Part shown: one piece after another, positions 43,966-52,666 of the stretch
Position numbering within the stretch: the stretch's first letter is position 1
How the letters are laid out: every line of letters begins with the position of its first letter
From: Lancefieldella sp018380095
Lineage (GTDB): Bacteria > Actinomycetota > Coriobacteriia > Coriobacteriales > Atopobiaceae
Direction of reading: 5' to 3'
Assembly: GCA_018380095.1 (NCBI GenBank)
Contig: JAGZUI010000005.1
Coordinates: forward strand, 1 to 64,000
DNA: 64,000 nt
The notes under the pieces: generated by a model
The model's database searches: none
What the model saw: only the letters and a program-made list of their open reading frames with translations
Told to the model about the DNA's origin: nothing
Made by a program: the position numbers and the translations under genes

Positions 43966-45687
43966 CTATGAAAGCACCTTCTGTGCAGCCTCGATAAGCT
44001 CGGCGATGCGTGCCTCGGCCTCTTCGCGAGTTTTGCCGTTGGCAAAGAGATAGGCCTTGACCTTAGGCTCGGTGCCTGATGGGCGGAAGATGACCTTGTT
44101 GTCTCCCTCAAGCCTGTACTCAATAACGTTGGATGCCGGCAGCGTCTGAGGAGCCTCTTTTTGCAGGCCCGAGACGCGAGGCATTTCTGCGCACTCAGCA
44201 TAGTCTGTTACACCAACAACCTTGTAATTGCCCACCATTTCCAGTGGATTCTTACGAAGACTGCTCATAATCTGAGCCATCTTTGCGGCACCCTCAGCAC
44301 CTGGGTAAGCAGCGTTGACAACGCCATTGAGGTAGTAGCCATAGCGCTGATACAGGGCATCCATTGCCTCGTAGAGGTCCATGTTGCGAGCGGCGTACCA
44401 AGAAGCCATTTCAACGCAGAGCATGGTGGCAACAATAGCGTCCTTATCGCGAGCATGTGTGCCAACAAGGTAGCCGTAGGACTCCTCAAAGCCCATGAGG
44501 AAGCGATCCTCCTCGCCGGCATCCTTGAGCTGGTCAATTTGGTCGCCGATGTACTTGAAGCCCGTGAGCACACGGCGCATCTCAAAGCCGCGAGCACGTG
44601 CCAAGACGTCGGGCATAGCAGAAGATACGATGGTGGAAACAGCTACCTTATCCTGGGGTTTCTCGCCACGCTCTTCAGCCATGGTAAGGAGCCAGTCCAT
44701 AAGCAGGACGCCCATCTCGTTACCGGAAAGCAGCACGTAATCGCCGTTGTGAGGGATTGCAGTACCCATACGATCGGCATCTGGGTCAGTTGCAACCAGG
44801 AGATTTGGTTTGACCTTGTCGGCAAGCTTGAGGCCCAGCTCAAGTGCCTCACGGAACTCTGGATTTGGATAGGAGCATGTAGGGAAGTTTCCGTCTGGCT
44901 CTGCCTGCTCTGGAACAACGTCAACGTCATTGACGCCAATCTCCTTGAGGATGCGCGTGACACACTCCATGCCTGTACCATTGAGCGGCGTGTACACAAC
45001 CTTGTAGCCGTCGGCAGCCTTAAATCCTGGAATAGAAACGCGCTTGATAGCCTCAATAAAGTTGTCCAGAACCTCTTCTGGAGTCCAAATGATCAGGCCT
45101 TTCTCCAAGCCCTCTTCAAAGTCCATAGGCTTGACGTCAAAAGGATTGACGCGCGCGATATTTGCAGAAATCTCTGCTGCAGCCTCATCGGTAATCTGGC
45201 CGCCGTTATCGTTGTATACCTTGTAGCCGTTGTAGGGTGCAGGGTTGTGGCTTGCAGTAAGCACGATACCTGCGGAAGTCTTGAGGTAGCGGACAGCAAA
45301 AGAGAGCGTTGGGACAGGCTCGATACGTGGATAAACGTACACGCGGATGCCATTAGCTGCCAAAACACCAGCTGCAACCTTCTGGAAGTCCTCACCCTTG
45401 AGGCGAGAATCCCTTGCAAGAGCCACGGTAGGATTTTGATAGTGAGCGTTGAGGTAATCTGCAAGACCCTGAGTTGCCTGAGCAACAACGTAGACATTCA
45501 TGCGGTTGGTGCCAACGCCAATGGTGCCACGAAGACCAGCGGTACCAAATGCAAGTGAGCGATAAAATGCATCGTAGAGCTTATCTTCTGCTTCTGGTTT
45601 TGCAAGCTCTCCGAGCTCTTTTACCAGGTCTTCTTCGGTGACGTTTGCACGCCAGGACTCAAATGTTTCCATAACTTTTGCATCCAT
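43966..45687 (-). CDS. phosphoglucomutase / phosphomannomutase
   Basis: A 573-residue alpha-D-phosphohexomutase: TASHNPAPYNGYKVY with the phosphoserine in SHNP, metal loop DPDADRMG, sugar-binding GFEESYGYLVG and phosphate-binding FRPSGTEPKVKAY. The length and the LYDAFYRSLAFGTAGLRG start fit the PgcA/Pgm2 type, which interconverts glucose 6- and 1-phosphate, and so supplies RfbA. The ATG at 45687 follows GGGAG. A GGCGAGAAACCC word (44656) codes for RGEKPQ in a surface loop. Confidence 0.92.
   Translation of the reverse strand: MDAKVMETFESWRANVTEEDLVKELGELAKPEAEDKLYDAFYRSLAFGTAGLRGTIGVGTNRMNVYVVAQATQGLADYLNAHYQNPTVALARDSRLKGEDFQKVAAGVLAANGIRVYVYPRIEPVPTLSFAVRYLKTSAGIVLTASHNPAPYNGYKVYNDNGGQITDEAAAEISANIARVNPFDVKPMDFEEGLEKGLIIWTPEEVLDNFIEAIKRVSIPGFKAADGYKVVYTPLNGTGMECVTRILKEIGVNDVDVVPEQAEPDGNFPTCSYPNPEFREALELGLKLADKVKPNLLVATDPDADRMGTAIPHNGDYVLLSGNEMGVLLMDWLLTMAEERGEKPQDKVAVSTIVSSAMPDVLARARGFEMRRVLTGFKYIGDQIDQLKDAGEEDRFLMGFEESYGYLVGTHARDKDAIVATMLCVEMASWYAARNMDLYEAMDALYQRYGYYLNGVVNAAYPGAEGAAKMAQIMSSLRKNPLEMVGNYKVVGVTDYAECAEMPRVSGLQKEAPQTLPASNVIEYRLEGDNKVIFRPSGTEPKVKAYLFANGKTREEAEARIAELIEAAQKVLS
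44656..44668 (-). repeat. GGCGAGAAACCC word, copy 5
   Basis: TGGCGAGAAACCC on the minus strand inside the phosphoglucomutase gene, read Gly-Glu-Lys-Pro. Confidence 0.85.
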
Positions 45688-45994
45688 AATGACTCCCAAA
45701 CCTCAAACAGCTCTCTATTTCTTAGTAAAAGATACTATGCGTATTTTAAGCGAAAAATAACAGATGATTTGGGACATTATGTATGAACTTCCGCTCTTCG
45801 GTGAGTGGAGGGTGGTGCGGGCTGCAGACGCGCTGCTCACAGCCACGCACGACCGAGAGGGCTCAAGGGAGCTCGCGCGGCCGAGCACCAACGGGTTCTT
45901 GATGTATTTTCTTTTCCCCAGCCATTTAGCGAGAAAAACATGGGAAAATGTTACGTCAGTATGTATTCAATTCCTACGGGCGAAAGGTGTCCCG
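45688..45994. other. 307-bp divergent gap between pgm and rlmKL
   Basis: No supported gene. The left 80 bases are AT-rich (TACTATGCG at 45733, a possible -10). The block about 45790-45900 is strikingly GC-rich and runs out at CGGGTTCTT. A near copy of the GGCGAGAA word, AGCGAGAAAAA, lies at 45929. The frame that continues upstream from rlmKL through this block has no family similarity and is rejected as coding. Confidence 0.45.
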
Positions 45995-48283
45995 ATGTCT
46001 CAAGAACTTGAGTTCTTTGCAACGTGTCCAAAAGGCTTTGAGAAGCTTCTTGCACAGGAGCTTGACGGCCTGCGCATTAAAAAGGTGCGCCCTCTTGGCG
46101 GACAGGTTGCGTTTTACGGCTCACTTGCCGATGCTTACCGCGTCTGTTTATGGTCTCGTCTCACGTCTCGCGTCATTTTGGTGCTTGATCGCGTTGGCGC
46201 TGCAACTTCAGACGCTCTCTACGAAGGCCTCTCCCACATTGCTTGGGAAGACCATATTGGTCCGCATGCCACCATTGCAGTCAGCGCTCACGGCACAAAT
46301 GACCAGCTCAGAAACACCAACTTCATTGCTGTCAGAACAAAAGACGCTATTGTAGACCGACTTGCAGCAAAGCGCGGAAGCCGTCCTATGGTCAACACGC
46401 TTGCGCCTGACGTAACTATTGTCGTGCGCGTATCACGCAACCGTGCCACGGTTGGCATTGACCTTGCTGGTGAGGCTCTCTTTAAGCGCAGTTTGACTGG
46501 CGGTCGAGGGCCGGCACGTGAGTTTGCGCCGCTCAGGCTGGATTACGCCGCTGCCCTTCTGTATCTGCAGGTGCAAACTGCTGCGAGTGCATCGGGTTTC
46601 TCGCCAGACGCGCCACTGCCGGCGCTGCTGTTCCCGGGAGCAGGCGCGCTTGCGCAGGAGGCAGCGGGCATGGCGCTGGACGTGGCGCCGGGCATTCTGC
46701 GCGCTCGCTGGGGCATGACGGGTTGGGCTGGCCACGACGACGATGCCTGGCAAGATTTGCTGGCCGAGGCCGATGAACGTGCCGAGAAGGGCCAAGAGCG
46801 CCAGGTCACACTCTATGCTGCGGACCCTCGCCCAAAGTCCAAGGAGGCTGTGCTTTACACGCTTCGTGCAGGCGGTCTCAAGGCTGACGTGCAGTTCTTG
46901 GCAGCTTCTGAGCTGCTAAAACATACAGAGCACTTCACGGGCATTGTTGCCGATCTCTCGTGGACCAAAGAAGAGCCTACACTTCAGGGCTCTGCTTACT
47001 CCACGCTTGGACTTTTTGCGGGACAGGCAAGCACGCTTCTTACCAGCGATACAAATACTGATACGGTACTCAGAGCAACTCCATCGCAGACACTTTCTGT
47101 CTACGTGGGCAACTCCATTGCCACCATGCGCTGCTACCCTGCCGCGATCGCAGAGAAAGCAGGTGGCGGCGAAGCTGATGCCACTGCACCAGCAAGCAAC
47201 TCTGAGTCAACCTCGGTTCCTGCAGGTCCCACTGTCATGGTTAACAACCAGCCGGTAAGCGTGCTGGTTCCTGCATCAGATCAATTTGCCGCACGCCTTG
47301 CTAAGGTGGCCAAGCAACGCGCTAAGTGGGCTCGTAAAAACGACGTCTCGTGCTACCGCGTATACGACGCTGACCTGCCCGATTATGCCGTCAGCATTGA
47401 CATCTACAAAGGCGCCATAAAGCCAACTACCTGGCTGCAAATCTCTGAGTACGCTGCATCTAAAGAGATTGATCCAGACCTTGCAAAGCGTCGCCTCCTA
47501 GACGTCCTAGCTCTGGCTCCTCGCATTCTAAGCGTACCCAGCTCAAACGTAAATCTACGAACAAGAACGCGTGCAAAGGGTGGCTCTCAGTACTCTGACG
47601 AGGGCAGCGCTGCAGACAACTCCAGAAAAGAAATGCTGCTCATCGATGAGGGCGGCCTACTCTTTGAGGTCAACTTTGCATCCAGACTGGACTGTGGAAT
47701 CTTCCTAGACCACCGCGATACGCGCGCAGAGATTCGCGAGCTCATGAAGAGTGCCGGCGCAGCTAAGAGCTTCCTCAACCTCTTTGCCTACACAGGTACC
47801 GCTACCTGCTACGCAGCAGATGGTGGCGCGCTTCACTCCACAACCGTTGACCTCTCCAAGCCTTCGCTTGAGTGGGCCAAGCGCAACATGAAGCGCAACG
47901 GTTTTGACGGAGAGGAGCACGAGTTTGTCCAGGCAGACGTCCTGTCTTGGATTACCGAGATGCGTCACACCAAAAACCGCTGGAACGTCATCTTCTGCGA
48001 CGTCCCCACCTTCTCCAACTCATCGCGCATGAGGCAGAGCTCGTTTGATGTCCAGAGAGATCACGCTGAGCTTATCATTGGCATTTCTCGCCTTCTGACT
48101 CGCGGTGGCGTTGCCATTTTCTCGTGCAACCTACGTACCTTTAAGCCAGATGTCGAGAAAATCCAGCGAGCTGGCGTCGACATTGAAGACATAACAAGTG
48201 AAACTATTCCGGAGGACTTCTCAAGAAATCAGAAGATTCACCATGCATATAAAATCTCGAGAAAACCGCGGGAAAATGAGTAA
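45995..48283 (+). CDS. rlmKL: RlmKL-type 23S rRNA methyltransferase, first half eroded
   Basis: A 762-residue RlmKL. The THUMP domain (about 40-150) follows FFATCPKGFEKLLAQEL. The RlmL half (about 160-330) has FPGAGALAQEAAG where family members have DPMCGSGT, and VADLSWTKE where they have NPPYGER. The RlmK half (about 410-760) keeps GIFLDHRDTR, LNLFAYTGTATCYAADGGA and VPTFSNSSRM, where DPPTF is usual. So m7G2069-type activity may survive, while m2G2445-type activity looks lost. The ATG at 45995 follows AAAGG by seven bases. The eroded part is GC-rich and holds a GGCGAGAAACCC word. Confidence 0.82.
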   Translation: MSQELEFFATCPKGFEKLLAQELDGLRIKKVRPLGGQVAFYGSLADAYRVCLWSRLTSRVILVLDRVGAATSDALYEGLSHIAWEDHIGPHATIAVSAHGTNDQLRNTNFIAVRTKDAIVDRLAAKRGSRPMVNTLAPDVTIVVRVSRNRATVGIDLAGEALFKRSLTGGRGPAREFAPLRLDYAAALLYLQVQTAASASGFSPDAPLPALLFPGAGALAQEAAGMALDVAPGILRARWGMTGWAGHDDDAWQDLLAEADERAEKGQERQVTLYAADPRPKSKEAVLYTLRAGGLKADVQFLAASELLKHTEHFTGIVADLSWTKEEPTLQGSAYSTLGLFAGQASTLLTSDTNTDTVLRATPSQTLSVYVGNSIATMRCYPAAIAEKAGGGEADATAPASNSESTSVPAGPTVMVNNQPVSVLVPASDQFAARLAKVAKQRAKWARKNDVSCYRVYDADLPDYAVSIDIYKGAIKPTTWLQISEYAASKEIDPDLAKRRLLDVLALAPRILSVPSSNVNLRTRTRAKGGSQYSDEGSAADNSRKEMLLIDEGGLLFEVNFASRLDCGIFLDHRDTRAEIRELMKSAGAAKSFLNLFAYTGTATCYAADGGALHSTTVDLSKPSLEWAKRNMKRNGFDGEEHEFVQADVLSWITEMRHTKNRWNVIFCDVPTFSNSSRMRQSSFDVQRDHAELIIGISRLLTRGGVAIFSCNLRTFKPDVEKIQRAGVDIEDITSETIPEDFSRNQKIHHAYKISRKPRENE
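46594..46606 (-). repeat. GGCGAGAAACCC word, copy 6
   Basis: TGGCGAGAAACCC on the minus strand, in the plus-strand rlmKL gene, read on the coding strand as Gly-Phe-Ser-Pro. The context GCATCGGGTTTCTCGCCA is identical to that of copy 2. Confidence 0.85.
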
Positions 48284-48326
48284 ATTTTTCCGCTTGCAGG
48301 CAAAATAAGTACGTTTGTACATTCGT

Positions 48327-48340
48327 CTAGTTATAACTAG
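48327..48340. promoter_or_regulatory. 14-bp palindrome upstream of kup
   Basis: CTAGTTATAACTAG is a perfect palindrome 60 bases before the kup start, in an AT-rich gap of 116 bases. It is a candidate operator. I see no c-di-AMP or other riboswitch here. Confidence 0.4.
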
Positions 48341-48399
48341 GTATATGGACTAACATATGATGACGAACTGTACTAATCATCTGTTGAGAGGATTAATAG

Positions 48400-50682
48400 A
48401 TGAATACAAGTAAAGCTGCATTTCATGCGCTTTTCTCTAAGAATAAAGCCAAGAAATCAACTGGCATTCCTCTAAGTGCCGGCATGGTACTTGTTACCCT
48501 TGGCATCGTCTACGGTGACATTGGCACTTCTCCAATGTACACCATGAAGGCAATTATTGCTGGTAACGGTGGTCTTCTTACCATGAGCACCGATGTTGTT
48601 TTGGGTGCTCTGTCCCTCATTATCTGGACGCTGACACTCATTACAACCGTTAAATACGTCATGGTTGCAATGAAGGCAGACAACCACAATGAGGGCGGAA
48701 TCTTTGCGCTCTACAGTTTGGTTAAAAAGTGCGCCAAATGGCTGATTATTCCTGCCATGATTGGTGGCGCAGCTCTTCTTGCTGACGGTATTTTGACCCC
48801 AGCTGTTACAGTAACCACCGCTATTGAGGGTTTGCGTACTATTCCTGCAGCTCATGCTATCATTGGTGATAATCAGCACATTGTTGTCATGATTACCATC
48901 ATCATCCTCTGCACCCTCTTTGCCTTACAGAAGGCAGGTACTTCTACCATTGGTAAGGCCTTTGGCCCTGTCATGACGCTTTGGTTCTTGTTCTTGGGTG
49001 CCATGGGTGTTATGAACATGTTTGCTGACATTAGCGTTGTTCGAGCTCTTAACCCAGTCCGCGGCATTCTGTTTCTCTTTGATGGCAAGCTCAATGCAGC
49101 TGGTCTCATGGTTTTAGGTAGTGTCTTCCTTTGTACCACTGGTGCAGAAGCACTTTATTCTGACATGGGCCACGTTGGCAAGAGCAACATTTACGTAAGC
49201 TGGCCTTTTGTTAAGGTCTGCTTGATTCTGAACTATCTTGGACAAGGCGCATGGCTCATTACCAACCACAATAACACCGTGCTAAATACTATCAAAGACC
49301 TCAATCCTTTCTTTGAAATGCTTCCTGGTCAGCTTAGACCATTTGCCGTTATTCTCTCTGCGCTTGCTGCAATTATTGCCTCTCAGGCACTGATTACCGG
49401 CTCTTACTCCATTGTCTCTGAGGCTATTAAGCTTGACCTTATGCCTCATATCAAGATCAACTACCCCTCCACAACTAAGGGCCAGATTTACATTCCACTT
49501 GTAAACAACATCATGTGGGTTGGTTGCATTGGCGTTGTACTTCTCTTCCAGAGCTCTGAGCACATGGAAGCAGCGTACGGTCTTGCAATTACCGTTACCA
49601 TGCTCATGACCTCAATCTTGCTCTACACCTACCTGGCTGTTATCAGAAAGCGCCTATGGGCGGCCATTCCATTCATTCTTTTCTTTGGTGCTATCGAGGC
49701 TATGTTCTTCTTCTCAAGCCTTACCAAGTTCTTCCACGGCGGCTACTTTACCGTTCTTATGGCTACCGCAATCTTTGTTGTCATGTTTGTCTGGCGGCGC
49801 GGTACCGCTGTTGAGAGGACGCAGAGCGTTTATCTCCCCGTAGATAAATACATTGACCAGCTCCGTAGCTTGAGCCACGATGCAGATTATACAACCCTCG
49901 CTGATAACCTGGTCTTCTTGACCAATGACTCTTCATTTGACAAGCTGGATCGAGACATCCTCTATTCCATCTTGGATAAGCGTCCAAAGCGTGCTAAGGC
50001 CTACTACTTTATTAACATCTCGCTGACAGACGATCCAAATACCCGTGAGTTTATCGTCAATGACTTTGGTACAGACTTCCTGTTCAAGATTACCCTGCGT
50101 CTTGGCTTTAGGGTAAACCAGCGTATTAACACCTATCTGTATCAGATTGTTGGTGACCTGATTAAGAACAATCAGCTTGCTCCACAGAATCACAAGTATT
50201 CCATCTACAAGGAGCACTCCGAAATTGGTGACTTTAGATTCTGTCTGCTGCGTAAGGTACTAGCTCCAGAGACTGACATCAACGGTTTTGACGCTCGTTG
50301 CCTTGAGCTCAAGTACTTTATTCGTCGCATCTGCGGATCTCCTGCTCGCTGGTATGGTCTTGAGAACTCCAACATTGTCTTTGAATACGTTCCTCTGTTC
50401 TCCAAGGTTAAGCGCGGGCAGAAGCTTACTCGTATCACGCTTGATGACGCAGCTCAGACGGGTTCTATGCCACTTGTTGAGGCTCCTATGAAAGAGCGTA
50501 TTGCAGAGATTGAGGAAGACGAAGATATCTTTGCAGAAGCGCTGCACAAGGAGCGCGTTGAAAACGCAGCTACTGTTGCAGACTACGTTGGTGGCGATAC
50601 CGCTAGCTTCCGTCCTCTTAAACTTGACGAAGAAGAGGCTGATGAAGATGTCTTTGAGGAGCAACAAGACTCCAATCACTAG
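48400..50682 (+). CDS. kup: Kup-type potassium transporter
   Basis: A 760-residue KUP/HAK permease with about 12 membrane helices in residues 25-460 (LGIVYGDIGTSPMYTMKAII signature; HNEGGIFALYSLVK; GGAALLADGILTPAVTVTTAIEGL) and a cytoplasmic C-terminal domain. It imports potassium with protons. The last 70 residues are acidic (EEDEDIFAEALHKER, EEEADEDVFEEQQD), longer than in E. coli Kup, and may be regulatory. GAGAGGA precedes the ATG. It stands alone between a palindrome and a terminator. Confidence 0.93.
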   Translation: MNTSKAAFHALFSKNKAKKSTGIPLSAGMVLVTLGIVYGDIGTSPMYTMKAIIAGNGGLLTMSTDVVLGALSLIIWTLTLITTVKYVMVAMKADNHNEGGIFALYSLVKKCAKWLIIPAMIGGAALLADGILTPAVTVTTAIEGLRTIPAAHAIIGDNQHIVVMITIIILCTLFALQKAGTSTIGKAFGPVMTLWFLFLGAMGVMNMFADISVVRALNPVRGILFLFDGKLNAAGLMVLGSVFLCTTGAEALYSDMGHVGKSNIYVSWPFVKVCLILNYLGQGAWLITNHNNTVLNTIKDLNPFFEMLPGQLRPFAVILSALAAIIASQALITGSYSIVSEAIKLDLMPHIKINYPSTTKGQIYIPLVNNIMWVGCIGVVLLFQSSEHMEAAYGLAITVTMLMTSILLYTYLAVIRKRLWAAIPFILFFGAIEAMFFFSSLTKFFHGGYFTVLMATAIFVVMFVWRRGTAVERTQSVYLPVDKYIDQLRSLSHDADYTTLADNLVFLTNDSSFDKLDRDILYSILDKRPKRAKAYYFINISLTDDPNTREFIVNDFGTDFLFKITLRLGFRVNQRINTYLYQIVGDLIKNNQLAPQNHKYSIYKEHSEIGDFRFCLLRKVLAPETDINGFDARCLELKYFIRRICGSPARWYGLENSNIVFEYVPLFSKVKRGQKLTRITLDDAAQTGSMPLVEAPMKERIAEIEEDEDIFAEALHKERVENAATVADYVGGDTASFRPLKLDEEEADEDVFEEQQDSNH

Positions 50683-50713
50683 GCCTAGCGCGTAGTAGTT
50701 TTACTTCTCATAA

Positions 50714-50748
50714 CAAAAGCCGACAGATTGTATCTGCCGGCTTTTCCT
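50714..50748. terminator. bidirectional terminator between kup and HAD gene
   Basis: AAAAGCCG-A-CAGAT pairs with ATCTG-C-CGGCTTTT around a TGT loop, flanked by A and T tracts. Confidence 0.8.
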
Positions 50749-50804
50749 TTAAACAATATGTCTCAAGCAAAACTCTGAGACACTACTCCTTCAGCGCCAA
50801 GTGC

Positions 50805-51707
50805 TTACTCCCCCAGTGCCCACGTAAGGAATCGCGAGAAACCCGCCTCATCGTTAGTCAAAGTGATATAAGCTGCTGCCTCAAAATCTTCACGACGAGC
50901 GTTGGCAACTGCCGTGCCCATTCCTGCGGCGGAAAGCATGGCGACATCATTGAGCGAGTCACCAAAAGCTGCAGCATTATCCGTTGAAATGCCAAGATGA
51001 TTGCAGAGCCACTGAAGTGCAGCACCCTTTGAAGTGCCGTCGGCCAGGATTTCCATTCCCATACTCATGGAAGCTGTGCCACTGAGTCCCTTTACCGAAG
51101 CTACAGCATCTGCTACAAGTGCCTGGTATTTCTCGCCTTCCGCAACAGACCAGTAGGAACCAAGACGCTCAATGGTAGTAACGCCTTCAATAAACTCCTC
51201 AACACTTTGATCAAAGGGAGTGCGAGAACGCTGCATAAATGCTGCGTGATCTGCAGGAATACCAAGCTGTGTAATCAGATTATGCCTTGGGCGTTCCAGA
51301 TAGACACCTCCGTCTGCAAAGATGTCAAAAGTCACAGGATAGTCCTTAAGCTTTTTATACAACTCAAGTACCTGCTCTTTTGTCACTGTAGACTCGTGAA
51401 GAACAGCCTGAGTGGAAAGATCTCTGATAACGGCACCGTCGCAAGAAACCACATACTTAGAAGCAGGATGGTTCACAACCTCTTTTGGAAGCACGTTAAA
51501 CGCGCGTCCAGAACAAGGAACAAAGGGAATACCTAGCTCAGCCAGGCGATCCAACATTGCCATGTTTTTGACATCAGGAGATTTGTCAGTATGCAAAAAC
51601 GTCTCATCCATATCGGAAAAGACAATATCTACTTTCAGATTTGATACATCTTGAGTGAGCCAAGACTGCTTTTGAGCAATGAGTTCTTCAGTTGAAAGCT
51701 CTGACAA
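50805..51707 (-). CDS. Cof-type HAD-family hydrolase
   Basis: A 300-residue HAD phosphatase of the Cof/IIB class: FSDMDETFLH near residue 31 holds the nucleophilic Asp, followed by VPCSGRAF (motif II), a cap domain, KGAALQWLCNHLGI (Lys of motif III) and AAFGDSLNDVAML (motif IV). Such enzymes dephosphorylate sugar phosphates or cofactors; the substrate is unknown. The start is TTG, seven bases after AGAGG. It follows the ACT-domain gene by 12 bases and is probably co-transcribed with it. Confidence 0.88.
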   Translation of the reverse strand: MSELSTEELIAQKQSWLTQDVSNLKVDIVFSDMDETFLHTDKSPDVKNMAMLDRLAELGIPFVPCSGRAFNVLPKEVVNHPASKYVVSCDGAVIRDLSTQAVLHESTVTKEQVLELYKKLKDYPVTFDIFADGGVYLERPRHNLITQLGIPADHAAFMQRSRTPFDQSVEEFIEGVTTIERLGSYWSVAEGEKYQALVADAVASVKGLSGTASMSMGMEILADGTSKGAALQWLCNHLGISTDNAAAFGDSLNDVAMLSAAGMGTAVANARREDFEAAAYITLTNDEAGFSRFLTWALGE

Positions 51708-51719
51708 AACACTACCTCT

Positions 51720-52007
51720 TTATGGACGATACATAAACGTGAAAACCTCTTCACGCTGCATATTTACTTGTACACCAAGCTTTTCTGAAACAGCATCAAG
51801 ACGCTCTTTGAGGCTCAAGAAAGACTCAGCATCCTGAAGTTCAACCAACATTGTCATGGTAAAAATGCCAGATAAAATTGTCTGAGCAATATCAAGGATA
51901 TTTGCGTTTGACTCAGCCAAAGTAGAAGAAATTGCTGCAACAATTCCAGGAGCGTCGCTGCCCAAAACAGTGACAACAGCACGATTTGCAGATGTTTCTG
52001 AAGCCAT
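51720..52007 (-). CDS. ACT-domain protein (UPF0237 type)
   Basis: A 95-residue single ACT domain: AVVTVLGSDAPGIVAAISSTLAESNANILDIAQTIL, then FTMTMLVEL. Proteins of this UPF0237 group are thought to bind amino acids or similar small ligands and act as regulators, like the ACT half of GcvR. It lies just upstream of the HAD gene and after the CarD-like gene, all on the minus strand. Confidence 0.85.
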   Translation of the reverse strand: MASETSANRAVVTVLGSDAPGIVAAISSTLAESNANILDIAQTILSGIFTMTMLVELQDAESFLSLKERLDAVSEKLGVQVNMQREEVFTFMYRP

Positions 52008-52044
52008 AATTTCCCATCTCTTGAACGGATGGGTTAATTATAAG

Positions 52045-52545
52045 CTACGCCTTTCCAATTTCTACGCCATAGCGCGAACTAAACACCTTTTGAATCTCGT
52101 CAACGGTGCAATTAAGTGCCGTAATAAGCTCGTAAAGACCGCGATTACTGGCCATCTTAAAAATTCTCTCATGAGAAACAGGTGGTTTCTTGTTGAGCGA
52201 ACGCGCCTTATCAATACGAGCTCTAAACGTTTTAGCAATACTAAAGGAGTCTTTACAAGAACCTTCTCTAATAGCGTGTCTAAAATGAGATTCCTCAAGC
52301 GACGCATTATGAATATGGAACGTAATAAGCTCAATTTGAGGATAGGTATCAACAAGATTCATGGCCTCGTCGTGCGTCATAAGATCGCGTAGTCTGAATT
52401 CTTGATTAAGAGGAAATACAATCTGAACAGGATGTTTTTGCCCAATAGGAGACAAAACGTAGGCCGGAGTAGGCTCCGAAACTACATTTTCAACAAGACA
52501 TACGCCCTGACCTGGGTGAACGCAAAACTCGCCAACAGCCCGCAT
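52045..52545 (-). CDS. CarD/TRCF-family transcription regulator
   Basis: A 166-residue protein. Residues about 1-60 match the CarD/TRCF RNA-polymerase-interacting domain (MRAVGEFCVHPGQGVCLVENVV, then VFPLNQEFRLRDLMTHDEA), and the remainder is a helical domain that in CarD binds promoter DNA. CarD stabilises open complexes at promoters. The frame extends further upstream, but the ATG at 52545 follows AGGAG by seven bases. A minus-strand TATACT about 25 bases upstream is a likely -10. It is divergent from nothing: its neighbours share the strand. Confidence 0.78.
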   Translation of the reverse strand: MRAVGEFCVHPGQGVCLVENVVSEPTPAYVLSPIGQKHPVQIVFPLNQEFRLRDLMTHDEAMNLVDTYPQIELITFHIHNASLEESHFRHAIREGSCKDSFSIAKTFRARIDKARSLNKKPPVSHERIFKMASNRGLYELITALNCTVDEIQKVFSSRYGVEIGKA

Positions 52546-52600
52546 AACACCACTCCTCTCGGATAACAATAGTATACCATGAGAAGCGTGTTTTAAGCCA

Positions 52601-52634
52601 ATGACCTGCAACTTTATAACTGGTCGCAGGTCAT
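52601..52634. promoter_or_regulatory. 9-bp inverted repeat between cyclophilin and CarD-like genes
   Basis: ATGACCTGC (52601-52609) and GCAGGTCAT (52626-52634) form a perfect dyad around 16 bases. There is no U tract on either side, so it is a weak terminator at best and may be an operator for the CarD-like gene. Confidence 0.4.
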
Positions 52635-52666
52635 TCAATAACATAACAATATTTTATATAAGGAAT

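Noticed and set aside
44161..45558. 465-codon open frame on the plus strand opposite the phosphoglucomutase gene
   Set aside because: It mirrors a strongly conserved gene, has no family similarity, and its amino-acid mix (Cys, His, Val-rich) is typical of antisense shadow.
45764..45994. 77-codon upstream extension of rlmKL
   Set aside because: No similarity; the ATG at 45995 has a good ribosome site and starts exactly at the conserved THUMP-type sequence.
48284..48399. Possible c-di-AMP riboswitch before kup
   Set aside because: The gap is only 116 bases and has no extended pseudoknot-type pairing; only the palindrome was found.
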